Source: Bacteroidota bacterium (lineage in GTDB: Bacteria > Bacteroidota > Ignavibacteria > UBA10030). From it: a stretch of DNA of 60,926 nucleotides. Below the pieces are notes generated by a model that had not been told where the DNA came from, did not search any database, and worked only from the letters and a program-made list of their open reading frames with translations. The stretch is taken from assembly GCA_021813905.1 (NCBI GenBank), contig JAKAJH010000013.1, positions 1-60,926 of the forward strand, given 5' to 3'. The position numbers and the translations under genes are program-made. Positions 53,790-60,926 of this stretch are shown one piece after another. Positions within the stretch are counted from its first letter, which is position 1; every line of letters starts with the position of its first letter.

Positions 53790-54557
53790 ATGAAAGAGCC
53801 AGATGTGATCGAAGGAATGGAAGTCGTCTACCGCAAACCGCAGACGCTGACCGCAACGCCGATGCACTACTGTCCGGGCTGCAGTCACGGCGTCGTGCAC
53901 AAGATCCTGATGGAAGTGGTGGACGAGATGGGCATTCAGGACAAGACGGTCGGCGTGGCGCCGGTGGGATGTTCGGTCTTCGCATATGACTACATGAACG
54001 TGGATATGCAGGAAGCTGCCCACGGCCGCGCAAGCGCCGTGGCGACGGGCATTCGGCGGGTGCTGCCGGATACGTACGTCTTCGCCTACCAGGGGGACGG
54101 CGACCTCGCAGCCATCGGAACCGGCGAAACCGTGCACACGGTCAATCGGGGTGAGAACATCCTCATGGTGTTCATCAACAACGGCATCTACGGCATGACG
54201 GGGGGACAGATGGCCCCGACGTCGCTGCTGGGCATGAAGACGTCGACCTCTCCGTACGGACGGGAAGCCGCGGTGAACGGCTATCCGTTGCGGATCACGG
54301 AATTGCTCGCGCAGCTGCCGGGTGCCTACTATGTGACGCGCCAGTCCGTGCACACGACTGCGGCCGTGCGGAAGTGCAAGAAAGCCATCGAAGCATCGTT
54401 CCGGTATCAGACAGAGAAACGCGGCACATGTTTCATCGAAGTCGTGGCCAATTGTCCGTCCGGCTGGAAGATGACGCCCAACGAAGCGAATGACTGGCTC
54501 GAGAAGAATATGTTTCCCTATTATCCGATCGGGGATATCAAGGCGCCGAAGCAATAG
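53790..54557 (+). CDS. korB: 2-oxoacid:ferredoxin oxidoreductase beta subunit (TPP-binding)
   Basis: The 255-residue protein binds thiamine diphosphate through GDGDLAAIGTGETVHTVNRGENILMVFINNGIYGMTGGQ near 108, the GDG-N motif of TPP enzymes. HYCPGCSHGVVHK and APVGCSVFAY contain Cys that may hold a [4Fe-4S] cluster. It pairs with the alpha subunit to decarboxylate the 2-oxoacid. It starts 13 bases after korA with AGGAGAAGAGAGG before the ATG. Confidence 0.9.
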   Translation: MKEPDVIEGMEVVYRKPQTLTATPMHYCPGCSHGVVHKILMEVVDEMGIQDKTVGVAPVGCSVFAYDYMNVDMQEAAHGRASAVATGIRRVLPDTYVFAYQGDGDLAAIGTGETVHTVNRGENILMVFINNGIYGMTGGQMAPTSLLGMKTSTSPYGREAAVNGYPLRITELLAQLPGAYYVTRQSVHTTAAVRKCKKAIEASFRYQTEKRGTCFIEVVANCPSGWKMTPNEANDWLEKNMFPYYPIGDIKAPKQ

Positions 54558-54587
54558 CGGCGGCCGATCCCCGGAAGCAGAGGTCCT

Positions 54588-55157
54588 ATGAATCATGCAC
54601 ATGAAATCATCATCGCCGGCTTCGGAGGACAGGGTGTTCTCTCGATGGGCCAGATCATCTCCTACTCCGCCATGAAGGAAGGAAAGGAAGTCAGCTGGAT
54701 GCCTTCCTACGGACCGGAGATGCGTGGCGGCACGGCCAACTGTATTGTGATCGTCTCTGAACAGCGGATCAGCTCGCCGATCGTGACACGGTTCGACACC
54801 GCGATCGTGCTGAACCAGCCGTCACTCGACAAGTTCCAGGCGGCCGTGAAGCCGGGCGGCTTGCTGTTGTATGAGCGCTCGACCATCATCACGCCTCCCA
54901 CGCGGACGGACATCGAGGTCATGGGCATCCCCGGACTGGAGGAAGCGCAGCGCCTCACCAGCAAACAGGTGGCCAACATGGTCCTGCTGGGTGCATTTCT
55001 TGAGCGCCGACCGGTGGTGAAACGCGAGAACGTCATCAGCGCGCTGCACAGTGTGCTGCCCCCGCACCGCCAGCATCTGCTCCCTGCCAACGAGCAGGCA
55101 CTGGCGCGTGGCCGGGAACTGGCCCTGGAGCATGCCGGTCGATTGGTCGAGTCATGA
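54588..55157 (+). CDS. korC: 2-oxoacid:ferredoxin oxidoreductase gamma subunit
   Basis: The 189-residue protein starts EIIIAGFGGQGVLSMGQIISYSA and has SWMPSYGPEMRGGTANCIV, the two signatures of the gamma domain that helps bind CoA. It closes the four-gene set of delta, alpha, beta and gamma subunits. The order D-A-B-C with short gaps indicates one transcript. Confidence 0.9.
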   Translation: MNHAHEIIIAGFGGQGVLSMGQIISYSAMKEGKEVSWMPSYGPEMRGGTANCIVIVSEQRISSPIVTRFDTAIVLNQPSLDKFQAAVKPGGLLLYERSTIITPPTRTDIEVMGIPGLEEAQRLTSKQVANMVLLGAFLERRPVVKRENVISALHSVLPPHRQHLLPANEQALARGRELALEHAGRLVES

Positions 55158-55197
55158 GCGGATGGCACGCGGGGAAGAACGCAACGGAGGGTATGTC

Positions 55198-55464
55198 ATG
55201 AGCACGGAGCATGTCGAATGCAGCCACGCATGTCGCAATACCTGCGGCATGCTGAATGAAGCGATTCGCGAAGAGACCGCCATGGTGCGGTTCTATGAGC
55301 ACCTCATGAAGGAATGCGATTATCCGGATGTGAGCGGCTTCGTCCGGGAACTGCTCGAAGAACGCAGTCGCACGGTCATCCGAATCATGCAGAAACTCAA
55401 CGAACTGCGGGCGAGGGGACAGATTCTGGACGGGGTCATGTCCAGCTACAACCCCGCTCCCTGA
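55198..55464 (+). CDS. Small helical protein of the Kor operon (ferritin-like pattern)
   Basis: The 88-residue protein starts at ATG 55198 with ACGGAGGG upstream. It has CSHACRNTCGM near the N-terminus and then two predicted helices, LNEAIREETAMVRFYEHLMKE and the VRELLEERSRTVIRIMQKLNELRARG stretch. The EE...YEHL and EE...I-R-I patterns resemble half of a ferritin-like four-helix bundle, so it may dimerise and bind metal through Glu and His. The three N-terminal Cys are unusual. It follows korC on the same strand by 40 bases. I do not know the family. Confidence 0.6.
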   Translation: MSTEHVECSHACRNTCGMLNEAIREETAMVRFYEHLMKECDYPDVSGFVRELLEERSRTVIRIMQKLNELRARGQILDGVMSSYNPAP

Positions 55465-55617
55465 GGCGCGGTGCTGCTCCCCGCGCTCCGACGACGGATG
55501 CCTCTGCATGCGGGGGCGGCCGATACGAGCACGGGTGCACGAGACCGGGGGAAGTCGTATATTGGTGGTGCCGGAGCAATCCGGACTGTGTCGCTGGTTC
55601 AACCGATGGAGGCAGCT

Positions 55618-55965
55618 ATGGACCAGCAAATGCTCTTCACCGTCAAACGTGCGCTGCTGCACGAGCTGGATACCACGCTTCAGCGCTCCTGTCACCAGAG
55701 TCTCCGGGATGTTCTTACCGATCTGCGCATCCGGTGCGCAAATGTCGGACCGGATCCTACACCGGACGAGGTCGTGGAGCTGCTGCTGCGAAACGACATT
55801 CTCACGCTCCGTGCCGCCGCGCCGATGGCGCGCCTTCGCTCATCGCTCGACCGATGGCACCGTGGATCGCTGGGTCTGTGTGAACGATGCGGGGCGGAGA
55901 TTCCTCCGCCCGACCTGGAGCGGGACCCGATGCGATCCCGATGTCGTGCCTGTGAACATGCCTGA
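55618..55965 (+). CDS. TraR/DksA-type zinc-finger protein
   Basis: The 115-residue protein starts at ATG 55618, with GGAGG seven bases upstream. It has a helical first part (MLFTVKRALLHELDTTLQRSC), a middle segment with LRLRSSLDRWHRGSLGLCERCG-type spacing, and a C4 finger C-x2-C-x17-C-x2-C ending CRACEHA. The sequence before the finger (ARLRSSLDRWHRGSLGLCE) matches the DksA/TraR pattern in which a short helix leads into the finger. It lies between the Kor operon and alanine dehydrogenase and is the second such protein in the window. Confidence 0.7.
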   Translation: MDQQMLFTVKRALLHELDTTLQRSCHQSLRDVLTDLRIRCANVGPDPTPDEVVELLLRNDILTLRAAAPMARLRSSLDRWHRGSLGLCERCGAEIPPPDLERDPMRSRCRACEHA

Positions 55966-56026
55966 CTGTACTCCCGGCCGCCCGGCATGGGAGCCCCTGA
56001 TCCCGAATCGATGGAGATGAACGGAC

Positions 56027-57178
56027 ATGATCTTCGGAATCCTGAAGGAGAATTTTGTCTCGGAGCGCCGCGTCGTGCTCACGCCTCCGGCGGTTCAATC
56101 GCTCGTCTCGCTCGGCTGCACGGTGTACGTGGAACGCGACGCCGGCGTCCTCAGCCATTTCCCGGACGATGAGTACCGAAAAGCGGGTGGTACCATCGCG
56201 TACAGCGCCGAAGAAGTCGTGCGACGCTCCGATGTTGTGCTGAAGATCGCGCCGCCGACGGAAGAAGAGCTCGAGGCGTTGCGCGAGGATCAGACGCTCC
56301 TCTCCGTCCTTCATCTCTCCATCGCCCGACGCAAGGTGATGGATCTGCTCCTGTCGAAGCGGACGGCCGCCGTGGCGCTGGAGCTGATCGAGAATCAGCA
56401 TGGTGATCTGTCAATCGTGCAGGCGATGAGCGAGATCGCGGGCCAGATCTCGATCCATGTCGCCGCGCACTATCTGCAGGCGCGTGAAGGCGGTCGCGGC
56501 ATTCTGCTGGGCAGCCTGCCGGGCGTTCCGGCGGCGACCGTGGTCATTCTGGGCGCCGGTACGGTGGGACGAACTGCGGCCCGCGCCGCGCTCGGACTCG
56601 GATCACGCGTGGTCGTGCTGGACAAGGATCTGACGCGGCTGCGCGAATTCGAGCAGCTGTTCCAATGGCGCATCACGACGGCCATCGCCGACCGGTACTT
56701 TGTCGAACGCGCGGTAAAGGAAGCCGATGTGGTGATCGGTGCCATTCTGCTGAAAGGTGAAAAGACGCCGCACGTGGTGACCGAAGCGATGGTGAAAGAA
56801 ATGAAGCCCGGGTCGGTGATCGTGGACGTGTCGATCGACCAGGGAGGATGCGTGGAAACGAGTCGTCCGACGACGCTGGCGGATCCCGTGTTCATGCTGC
56901 ACGGGGTGACGCATTACTGCGTGCCGAACATTCCGGCGGCGGTGCCGCGGACGGCGACGGTCTGCCTTTCCAATACCCTGCTGCCGTATCTGCAGTCGAT
57001 GGCGGACATCGGTGTGGACGCGGCCCTGCGCAGTGATCGCGGGCTGTCGGCGGCTGTCTGTACCTACGGCGGTACGTGTGTGAACAAAGCCGCGGCGCGG
57101 ATCTTCAGCGTCCCGTCCCGTGCGCTGACCGAGCTCCCGACGATGAATTCCTCGCTTGAATCCCGGAAGAGGCTATGA
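56027..57178 (+). CDS. ald: Alanine dehydrogenase / PntA-like protein
   Basis: The 383-residue protein has the N-terminal alanine dehydrogenase domain (GILKENFVSERRVVLTPPAVQSLVSLG), YLQAREGGRGILLGSLPGVPAATVVILGAGTVGRTAARAALGLG as the Rossmann NAD-binding site near 155-195, and the late catalytic region DQGGCVETSRPTTLADPVFMLHGVTHYCVPNIPAAVPRTAT. It interconverts alanine and pyruvate plus ammonia. RRVVLTPP keeps the Arg/Lys region that binds the substrate carboxylate. The stop overlaps the CoA-transferase start. Confidence 0.85.
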   Translation: MIFGILKENFVSERRVVLTPPAVQSLVSLGCTVYVERDAGVLSHFPDDEYRKAGGTIAYSAEEVVRRSDVVLKIAPPTEEELEALREDQTLLSVLHLSIARRKVMDLLLSKRTAAVALELIENQHGDLSIVQAMSEIAGQISIHVAAHYLQAREGGRGILLGSLPGVPAATVVILGAGTVGRTAARAALGLGSRVVVLDKDLTRLREFEQLFQWRITTAIADRYFVERAVKEADVVIGAILLKGEKTPHVVTEAMVKEMKPGSVIVDVSIDQGGCVETSRPTTLADPVFMLHGVTHYCVPNIPAAVPRTATVCLSNTLLPYLQSMADIGVDAALRSDRGLSAAVCTYGGTCVNKAAARIFSVPSRALTELPTMNSSLESRKRL

Positions 57179-58482
57179 ACTGGATTGACCAATATCGCGC
57201 GAAGTGTGTCAGCATTGAGGAGGCTGTTTCGGTCGTCAGGTCCGGCGACCGGGTGTTCCTGAGCGGCAATGCCGCCACGCCGATATTACTGATGAAGGCG
57301 CTGGCGGCGCGAGCGTCAGAGCTGCGAAGCGTTGAGTTGAATCACTTGCTGCTGCTCGGCGACGATCCGCTGTCAAAGCCGGGGATGGCGGACCATTTCC
57401 GGCACAATTCCCTTTTCGTCGGTCCGGCGGACCGGGCCTCGATTGCGGCGGGGACGGCGGATTATGTTCCGGTGCATCTTTCGGATATCCCGTCGCTCTT
57501 TCGCGGGGGACCGATTGCGCTCGACGTCGCGTTCGTTCACCTCTCACCGCCGGACGAACACGGATTCATGAGCTTCGGCGCGGAATGTGCAGCCTCGAAG
57601 TCCGCCGCGGAGAACGCGCGGATCGTTGTCGCGCAAGTGAACGAACAGATGCCGCGGACGCTGGGTGATGTCTTCATCCATGTCTCGCGTGTGCACAAGA
57701 TCGTGGAGTGTTCAGAGCCGCTGATGGAGCTGAATCAGGGAACGGCAAGCGAGGTCGAGGAGAAGATTGCCGACTTCATTGCACCGCTCATCGAAGACGG
57801 TTCGACGCTGCAGATGGGGATCGGCGGTATTCCCGATGCGGTGCTGGCGCGGATCGACGGAAAGCAGCACCTCGGCGTGCACACGGAGATGGTATCCGAC
57901 GGCGTGGTGCGTGCTGTGGAGCGGGGCATCATCACGAATCAGAAGAAGACACTTCATCCGGGGAAGATCGTCTCGACGTTCATTCTGGGATCGAGCGCGC
58001 TCTACAAGTACGTCCACAACAATCCGATGTTCGAACTTCATCCGTGCGACTACACGAATAGTCCGTTCATCGTGGCGCAGAACGACAAGATGGTCGCGAT
58101 CAATTCAGCCATCGAGGTCGATCTGACGGGACAGGTCTGTTCGGATTCCATCGGCACGCGGATCTACAGCGGCTTCGGCGGACAGGTCGATTTTATCCGC
58201 GGGGCGGCCTATTCCAGAGGCGGCAAGCCCATCATCGCACTTTCCTCGACGACAAAGAACGGTGAGCTTTCGCGGATCGTTCCGTTCCTGAAGCACGGTG
58301 CGGGAGTTGTCACTTCGCGGGCTGATGTCCACTATGTCGTGACCGAGTTTGGTGTCGCATCTTTGCACGGAAAGAACCTCCGCGAGCGGGCGGAAGCTCT
58401 TGTCGCCATTGCCCATCCTTCATTCCGGAGCGAACTTGAACGACAAATTCGCTCAATGCCTCGGAACGGCACCCCGACTTGA
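57175..58482 (+). CDS. Acetyl-CoA hydrolase/4-hydroxybutyrate CoA-transferase family protein
   Basis: The 435-residue protein has two CoA-transferase halves. Key segments are DVAFVHLSPPDEHGFMSFG near 122, the CoA-binding loop LQMGIGGIPDAV near 217 and the catalytic Glu in GVHTEMVSDGVV near 242, followed by NNPMFELHPCDYTN and GFGGQVDFIRGA. Family members move CoA between acetyl-CoA and small acids such as butyrate, 4-hydroxybutyrate or succinate, or hydrolyse acetyl-CoA. ATGA overlap with the alanine dehydrogenase gene and GGAAGAGG upstream support the start. The acceptor acid is unknown. Confidence 0.88.
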   Translation: MNWIDQYRAKCVSIEEAVSVVRSGDRVFLSGNAATPILLMKALAARASELRSVELNHLLLLGDDPLSKPGMADHFRHNSLFVGPADRASIAAGTADYVPVHLSDIPSLFRGGPIALDVAFVHLSPPDEHGFMSFGAECAASKSAAENARIVVAQVNEQMPRTLGDVFIHVSRVHKIVECSEPLMELNQGTASEVEEKIADFIAPLIEDGSTLQMGIGGIPDAVLARIDGKQHLGVHTEMVSDGVVRAVERGIITNQKKTLHPGKIVSTFILGSSALYKYVHNNPMFELHPCDYTNSPFIVAQNDKMVAINSAIEVDLTGQVCSDSIGTRIYSGFGGQVDFIRGAAYSRGGKPIIALSSTTKNGELSRIVPFLKHGAGVVTSRADVHYVVTEFGVASLHGKNLRERAEALVAIAHPSFRSELERQIRSMPRNGTPT

Positions 58483-58631
58483 TTTGACTGCCTCCGCACT
58501 GCCTCGTCGGATTGCCGTTCCGAGCAATGGCTAGAATTCTCAATGATTCCTAATTGCCGGAATGATTGCTGAATTTGCCCACAAAATCGGTCGGATGATG
58601 TCTTAAAATTCCCCAAAATCGTTATTTTCGG

Positions 58632-58648
58632 TTGGTACACGAATTGCG
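58632..58648 (+). promoter_or_regulatory. Sigma-54-type -24/-12 promoter of the multihaem cytochrome
   Basis: TTGGTACACGAATTGCG has GG at 58634-58635 and GC at 58646-58647 with ten bases between, and matches TTGGCAC-N5-TTGC except at one base. Transcription would start near 58659, about 66 bases before the ATG. A small hairpin (CGGCCT/AGGCCG, 58687-58703) lies in the leader. Confidence 0.6.
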
Positions 58649-58724
58649 CACTTGCGTGCGCCTGAACTGCGCCTGATTCTGGAATCCGGCCTCACTCAGG
58701 CCGAATTCGACGAATATTGATGAA

Positions 58725-60908
58725 ATGAACCTGAGACTCATGACCTTGCGCCTGCGTAATCTTGTTCCGCTTTTTTCCCTTTCTGTGGTCCTCGCGGTCG
58801 GACTGAAGGCTCAGTCAGTTGACGACTGCCTCGCATGCCACTCCGACAGCAGCCTGACGATGGAGAAGCAGGGGAAGACCGTTTCCCTCTTTGTGGATCA
58901 AAGTATCCTGAAGAAATCTCCGCACGCAAAGCTCGTGTGCGTGGCCTGCCATGTCGGCTTTGATCCTGCGAATGTTCCGCACAAGGAAAAGATCGAGCCG
59001 GTCAATTGCCTGAACTGTCATGCAAACGTGCGGACCAAACACCAGTTCCACTCGGTCGCGATGCGGGAAGAAAGCGATGCCTCGCTGGTTGCGTCGTGCA
59101 AACAGTGCCATGGTACGCACAATGTTGTGCGGCCGGAGGCCGCCAGCTCACCGTTCCAGGCGGCGCGTCAGCCGCAGACCTGCGGCCAGTGCCACGGCGA
59201 TGTCGCCAGTGTGTTCGTGCATTCCGCCCATGGGCATGCACTCCAGTCCGGCATTCAGGGTGCTCCGACCTGCGTGGGGTGTCACCAGAACGCAATCTCA
59301 CGTCCCGCCCCCGGCGTTGACTCCACGCAATGGAAAATCACCCAGGAAAAGGTCTGCCTGTCGTGCCATCTGGACGATCCGGCCGTGCGGGCGCGAACGG
59401 CGCCGAGCGCCCGTTTCATTGCCTCGTATGAAACCAGCGTTCACGGTGCGGCCCTGGCCCGCGGAAACAGCGCTGCGGCAAACTGCGTGGACTGCCACGG
59501 CAGTCATGAAATGTCGAAGGGGATTGATCCGGCATCGAAGGTCAATAAGCGAAACATCGCGACGACCTGCGGAAAATGCCATGCGGATATCGCCGAACAG
59601 TACAAATTCAGCGTGCACGGCGTCGCGCTGCGCCGGGGAGTCGAATCGGCTCCCACCTGCACGGATTGTCACGGCGAGCACAACATTCTGGGACCGAAGG
59701 ATCCCCGCTCCCCCGTCGCTCCGGCGAATGTGTCCACGCAGGTCTGTTCACCGTGCCACGCGTCCGTCCGGCTGGAGCAAAAGTTCGACCTTCCGACGCA
59801 TCGCTACCAGAGCTATGCCGACAGCTATCACGGACTTGCGAATCAGGCCGGGAACGTGGCAGTGGCGAACTGCGCGAGCTGCCACGGCGTGCACGATATC
59901 AAGCCGTCCAGCGATCCGACGTCACGCGTCAACAAGGCGAATCTGGTCAAGACGTGTGGAACGTGCCATCCCGGGGCCAATGAGAACTTCACACGGGGAG
60001 CCGTGCATGTCGTAGTGACGCCGCACGACGATACGCCGATCTACATTGTTTCGACGGCGTACCTGATGCTCATCATCGTGACGATCGGCGGGATGTTTGT
60101 TCACAACCTCCTCGACTTCGTCAAGAAATCGAAGCGGCAGCTGATGATGCGCCGGGGCGACATCGAGCGGCCCGAGCTTCCGCATCGTCTCTACCTCCGC
60201 ATGTCGCTGAGCGAACGGATCCAGCACGGCACATTGCTGCTGAGTTTCATCACGCTCGTGTTCACCGGATTCGCACTGCGCTTCCCCGAAGCGTGGTGGG
60301 TCGCAGCCCTGCGCAGCGTCAGTCCCATGATGTTTGAGATCCGTGGCATTGCGCACCGCGTGGCGGCGGTCATCATGGTTGCGGCGGGTCTGTACCACGT
60401 GTACTACATCCTCTTCGTGCCGCGGGGGAAGCGGCTGATCCGCGACCTGATGCCGACGTGGAAAGATGTCACGGATGCGATCGGCGTGGTTCAGTACAAT
60501 CTGGGACTCTCGCCGACGAAACCCCTGCTTGGGCGATTCAGTTACGTGGAAAAGAGCGAATACTGGGCCCTGGTGTGGGGAACGATCGTCATGGGGGCGA
60601 CGGGTGTGATCCTTTGGTTCGACAACACGTTCCTGGGCATCCTGACCAAGCTGTGGTGGGATGTGGCCCGCACGATCCACTACTACGAAGCGTGGCTCGC
60701 CGCGCTGGCCATCCTCGTGTGGCATTTCTACTTTGTGATCTTCAATCCCGATATTTATCCGATCAACCTGGCGTTCTGGAAGGGCACGCTGACGGAAGAG
60801 GAGATGGAGGATGAGCACCCGCTGGAGCTGGAAGAGATGCGGCGCGGGGATCTGGGGATCGATGAGGTGGAAGAGAACAAACCGGGAAGCAGTGCGAATC
60901 GGTTCTGA
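58725..60908 (+). CDS. 13-haem cytochrome c fused to membrane cytochrome b
   Basis: The 727-residue protein has a signal peptide (about 1-30) and 13 CxxCH motifs between about 35 and 415, several in the repeated form CxxCHGxH. The second part has hydrophobic helices at about 440-460, 505-525, 548-570, 620-645 and 660-690. Their His residues (IQHG, IAHRVAAVIMVAAGLYHVYY, IHYYEAWLAALAILVWHFYF) are placed as b-haem ligands of cytochrome b561/formate dehydrogenase gamma-type proteins. It should pass electrons between the quinone pool and periplasmic partners; the partner is unknown. The tail is acidic and cytoplasmic. It is alone behind a -24/-12 promoter. Confidence 0.85.
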   Translation: MNLRLMTLRLRNLVPLFSLSVVLAVGLKAQSVDDCLACHSDSSLTMEKQGKTVSLFVDQSILKKSPHAKLVCVACHVGFDPANVPHKEKIEPVNCLNCHANVRTKHQFHSVAMREESDASLVASCKQCHGTHNVVRPEAASSPFQAARQPQTCGQCHGDVASVFVHSAHGHALQSGIQGAPTCVGCHQNAISRPAPGVDSTQWKITQEKVCLSCHLDDPAVRARTAPSARFIASYETSVHGAALARGNSAAANCVDCHGSHEMSKGIDPASKVNKRNIATTCGKCHADIAEQYKFSVHGVALRRGVESAPTCTDCHGEHNILGPKDPRSPVAPANVSTQVCSPCHASVRLEQKFDLPTHRYQSYADSYHGLANQAGNVAVANCASCHGVHDIKPSSDPTSRVNKANLVKTCGTCHPGANENFTRGAVHVVVTPHDDTPIYIVSTAYLMLIIVTIGGMFVHNLLDFVKKSKRQLMMRRGDIERPELPHRLYLRMSLSERIQHGTLLLSFITLVFTGFALRFPEAWWVAALRSVSPMMFEIRGIAHRVAAVIMVAAGLYHVYYILFVPRGKRLIRDLMPTWKDVTDAIGVVQYNLGLSPTKPLLGRFSYVEKSEYWALVWGTIVMGATGVILWFDNTFLGILTKLWWDVARTIHYYEAWLAALAILVWHFYFVIFNPDIYPINLAFWKGTLTEEEMEDEHPLELEEMRRGDLGIDEVEENKPGSSANRF

Positions 60909-60926
60909 CGGAGACCTGGCTAGATC

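Noticed and set aside
55471-55617. N-terminal extension of the DksA-like protein
   Set aside because: The extension is Arg/Ala/Gly-rich without pattern, while ATG 55618 has a proper GGAGG seven bases upstream.

Overview
The window looks like a chromosomal segment of a GC-rich, ferredoxin-using anaerobe or facultative anaerobe of the FCB superphylum (Ignavibacteria/Chlorobi-like). The main clue is the C-terminal sorting domain of the large secreted protein at 4107-8093, whose NFPNPFNP motif is typical of type IX secretion (T9SS) cargo in that group. A lipoprotein resembling small FCB lipoproteins and a TonB-dependent receptor agree with a diderm cell. This assignment is inference; no rRNA is present.

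Region 1 (1-4106) is an accessory stretch holding pieces of three different IS3-family elements, two genes apparently cut by IS ends, and one secreted beta-propeller protein. Region 2 (4107-10039) has the T9SS-sorted VWA protein, a minus-strand unit of tRNA-His, a four-helix-bundle protein and tRNA-Glu, and an exact tandem duplication of 131 bp built on the 5' end of tRNA-His. Region 3 (10040-23041) carries an NfnAB-type ferredoxin/NADPH transhydrogenase, a convergent FNR-like reductase, an M16 peptidase and a tetR-tolC-MFP-RND efflux operon. Region 4 (23194-27940) has nikR with a TonB receptor on the minus strand under a probable NikR operator, an SPFH/ribbon-helix-helix/PH-like operon with a palindrome on its -10 box, and a small lipoprotein.

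Region 5 (28023-43047) is a long co-directional [NiFe]-hydrogenase locus: hypA, hypB, hoxE, hoxF, hoxU, hoxY, hoxH, a maturation protease, hypF, hypC, hypD, a glutamine synthetase-family gene, elbB, hypE and a radical SAM gene. It would make a cytoplasmic NAD(P)-linked (group 3d-like) hydrogenase and nearly all of its maturation machinery. The nickel receptor and NikR 3 kb upstream probably supply its metal.

Region 6 (43153-58482) is central carbon and ferredoxin metabolism: pyruvate:ferredoxin oxidoreductase, a dihydroorotate dehydrogenase-like protein, HemN, a malic enzyme-phosphotransacetylase fusion, a four-gene 2-oxoacid:ferredoxin oxidoreductase (KorDABC type), alanine dehydrogenase and a CoA transferase. 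Region 7 (58632-60926) is a 13-heme cytochrome c fused to a membrane cytochrome b. Together these suggest that reduced ferredoxin from 2-oxoacids, NAD(P)H and H2 are interconverted by PFOR/KOR, Nfn and Hox. Sigma-54-like -24/-12 elements stand before the PFOR gene and the cytochrome gene, with weaker ones before the kor operon and hypA. No CRISPR array and no recognisable defence island were seen.
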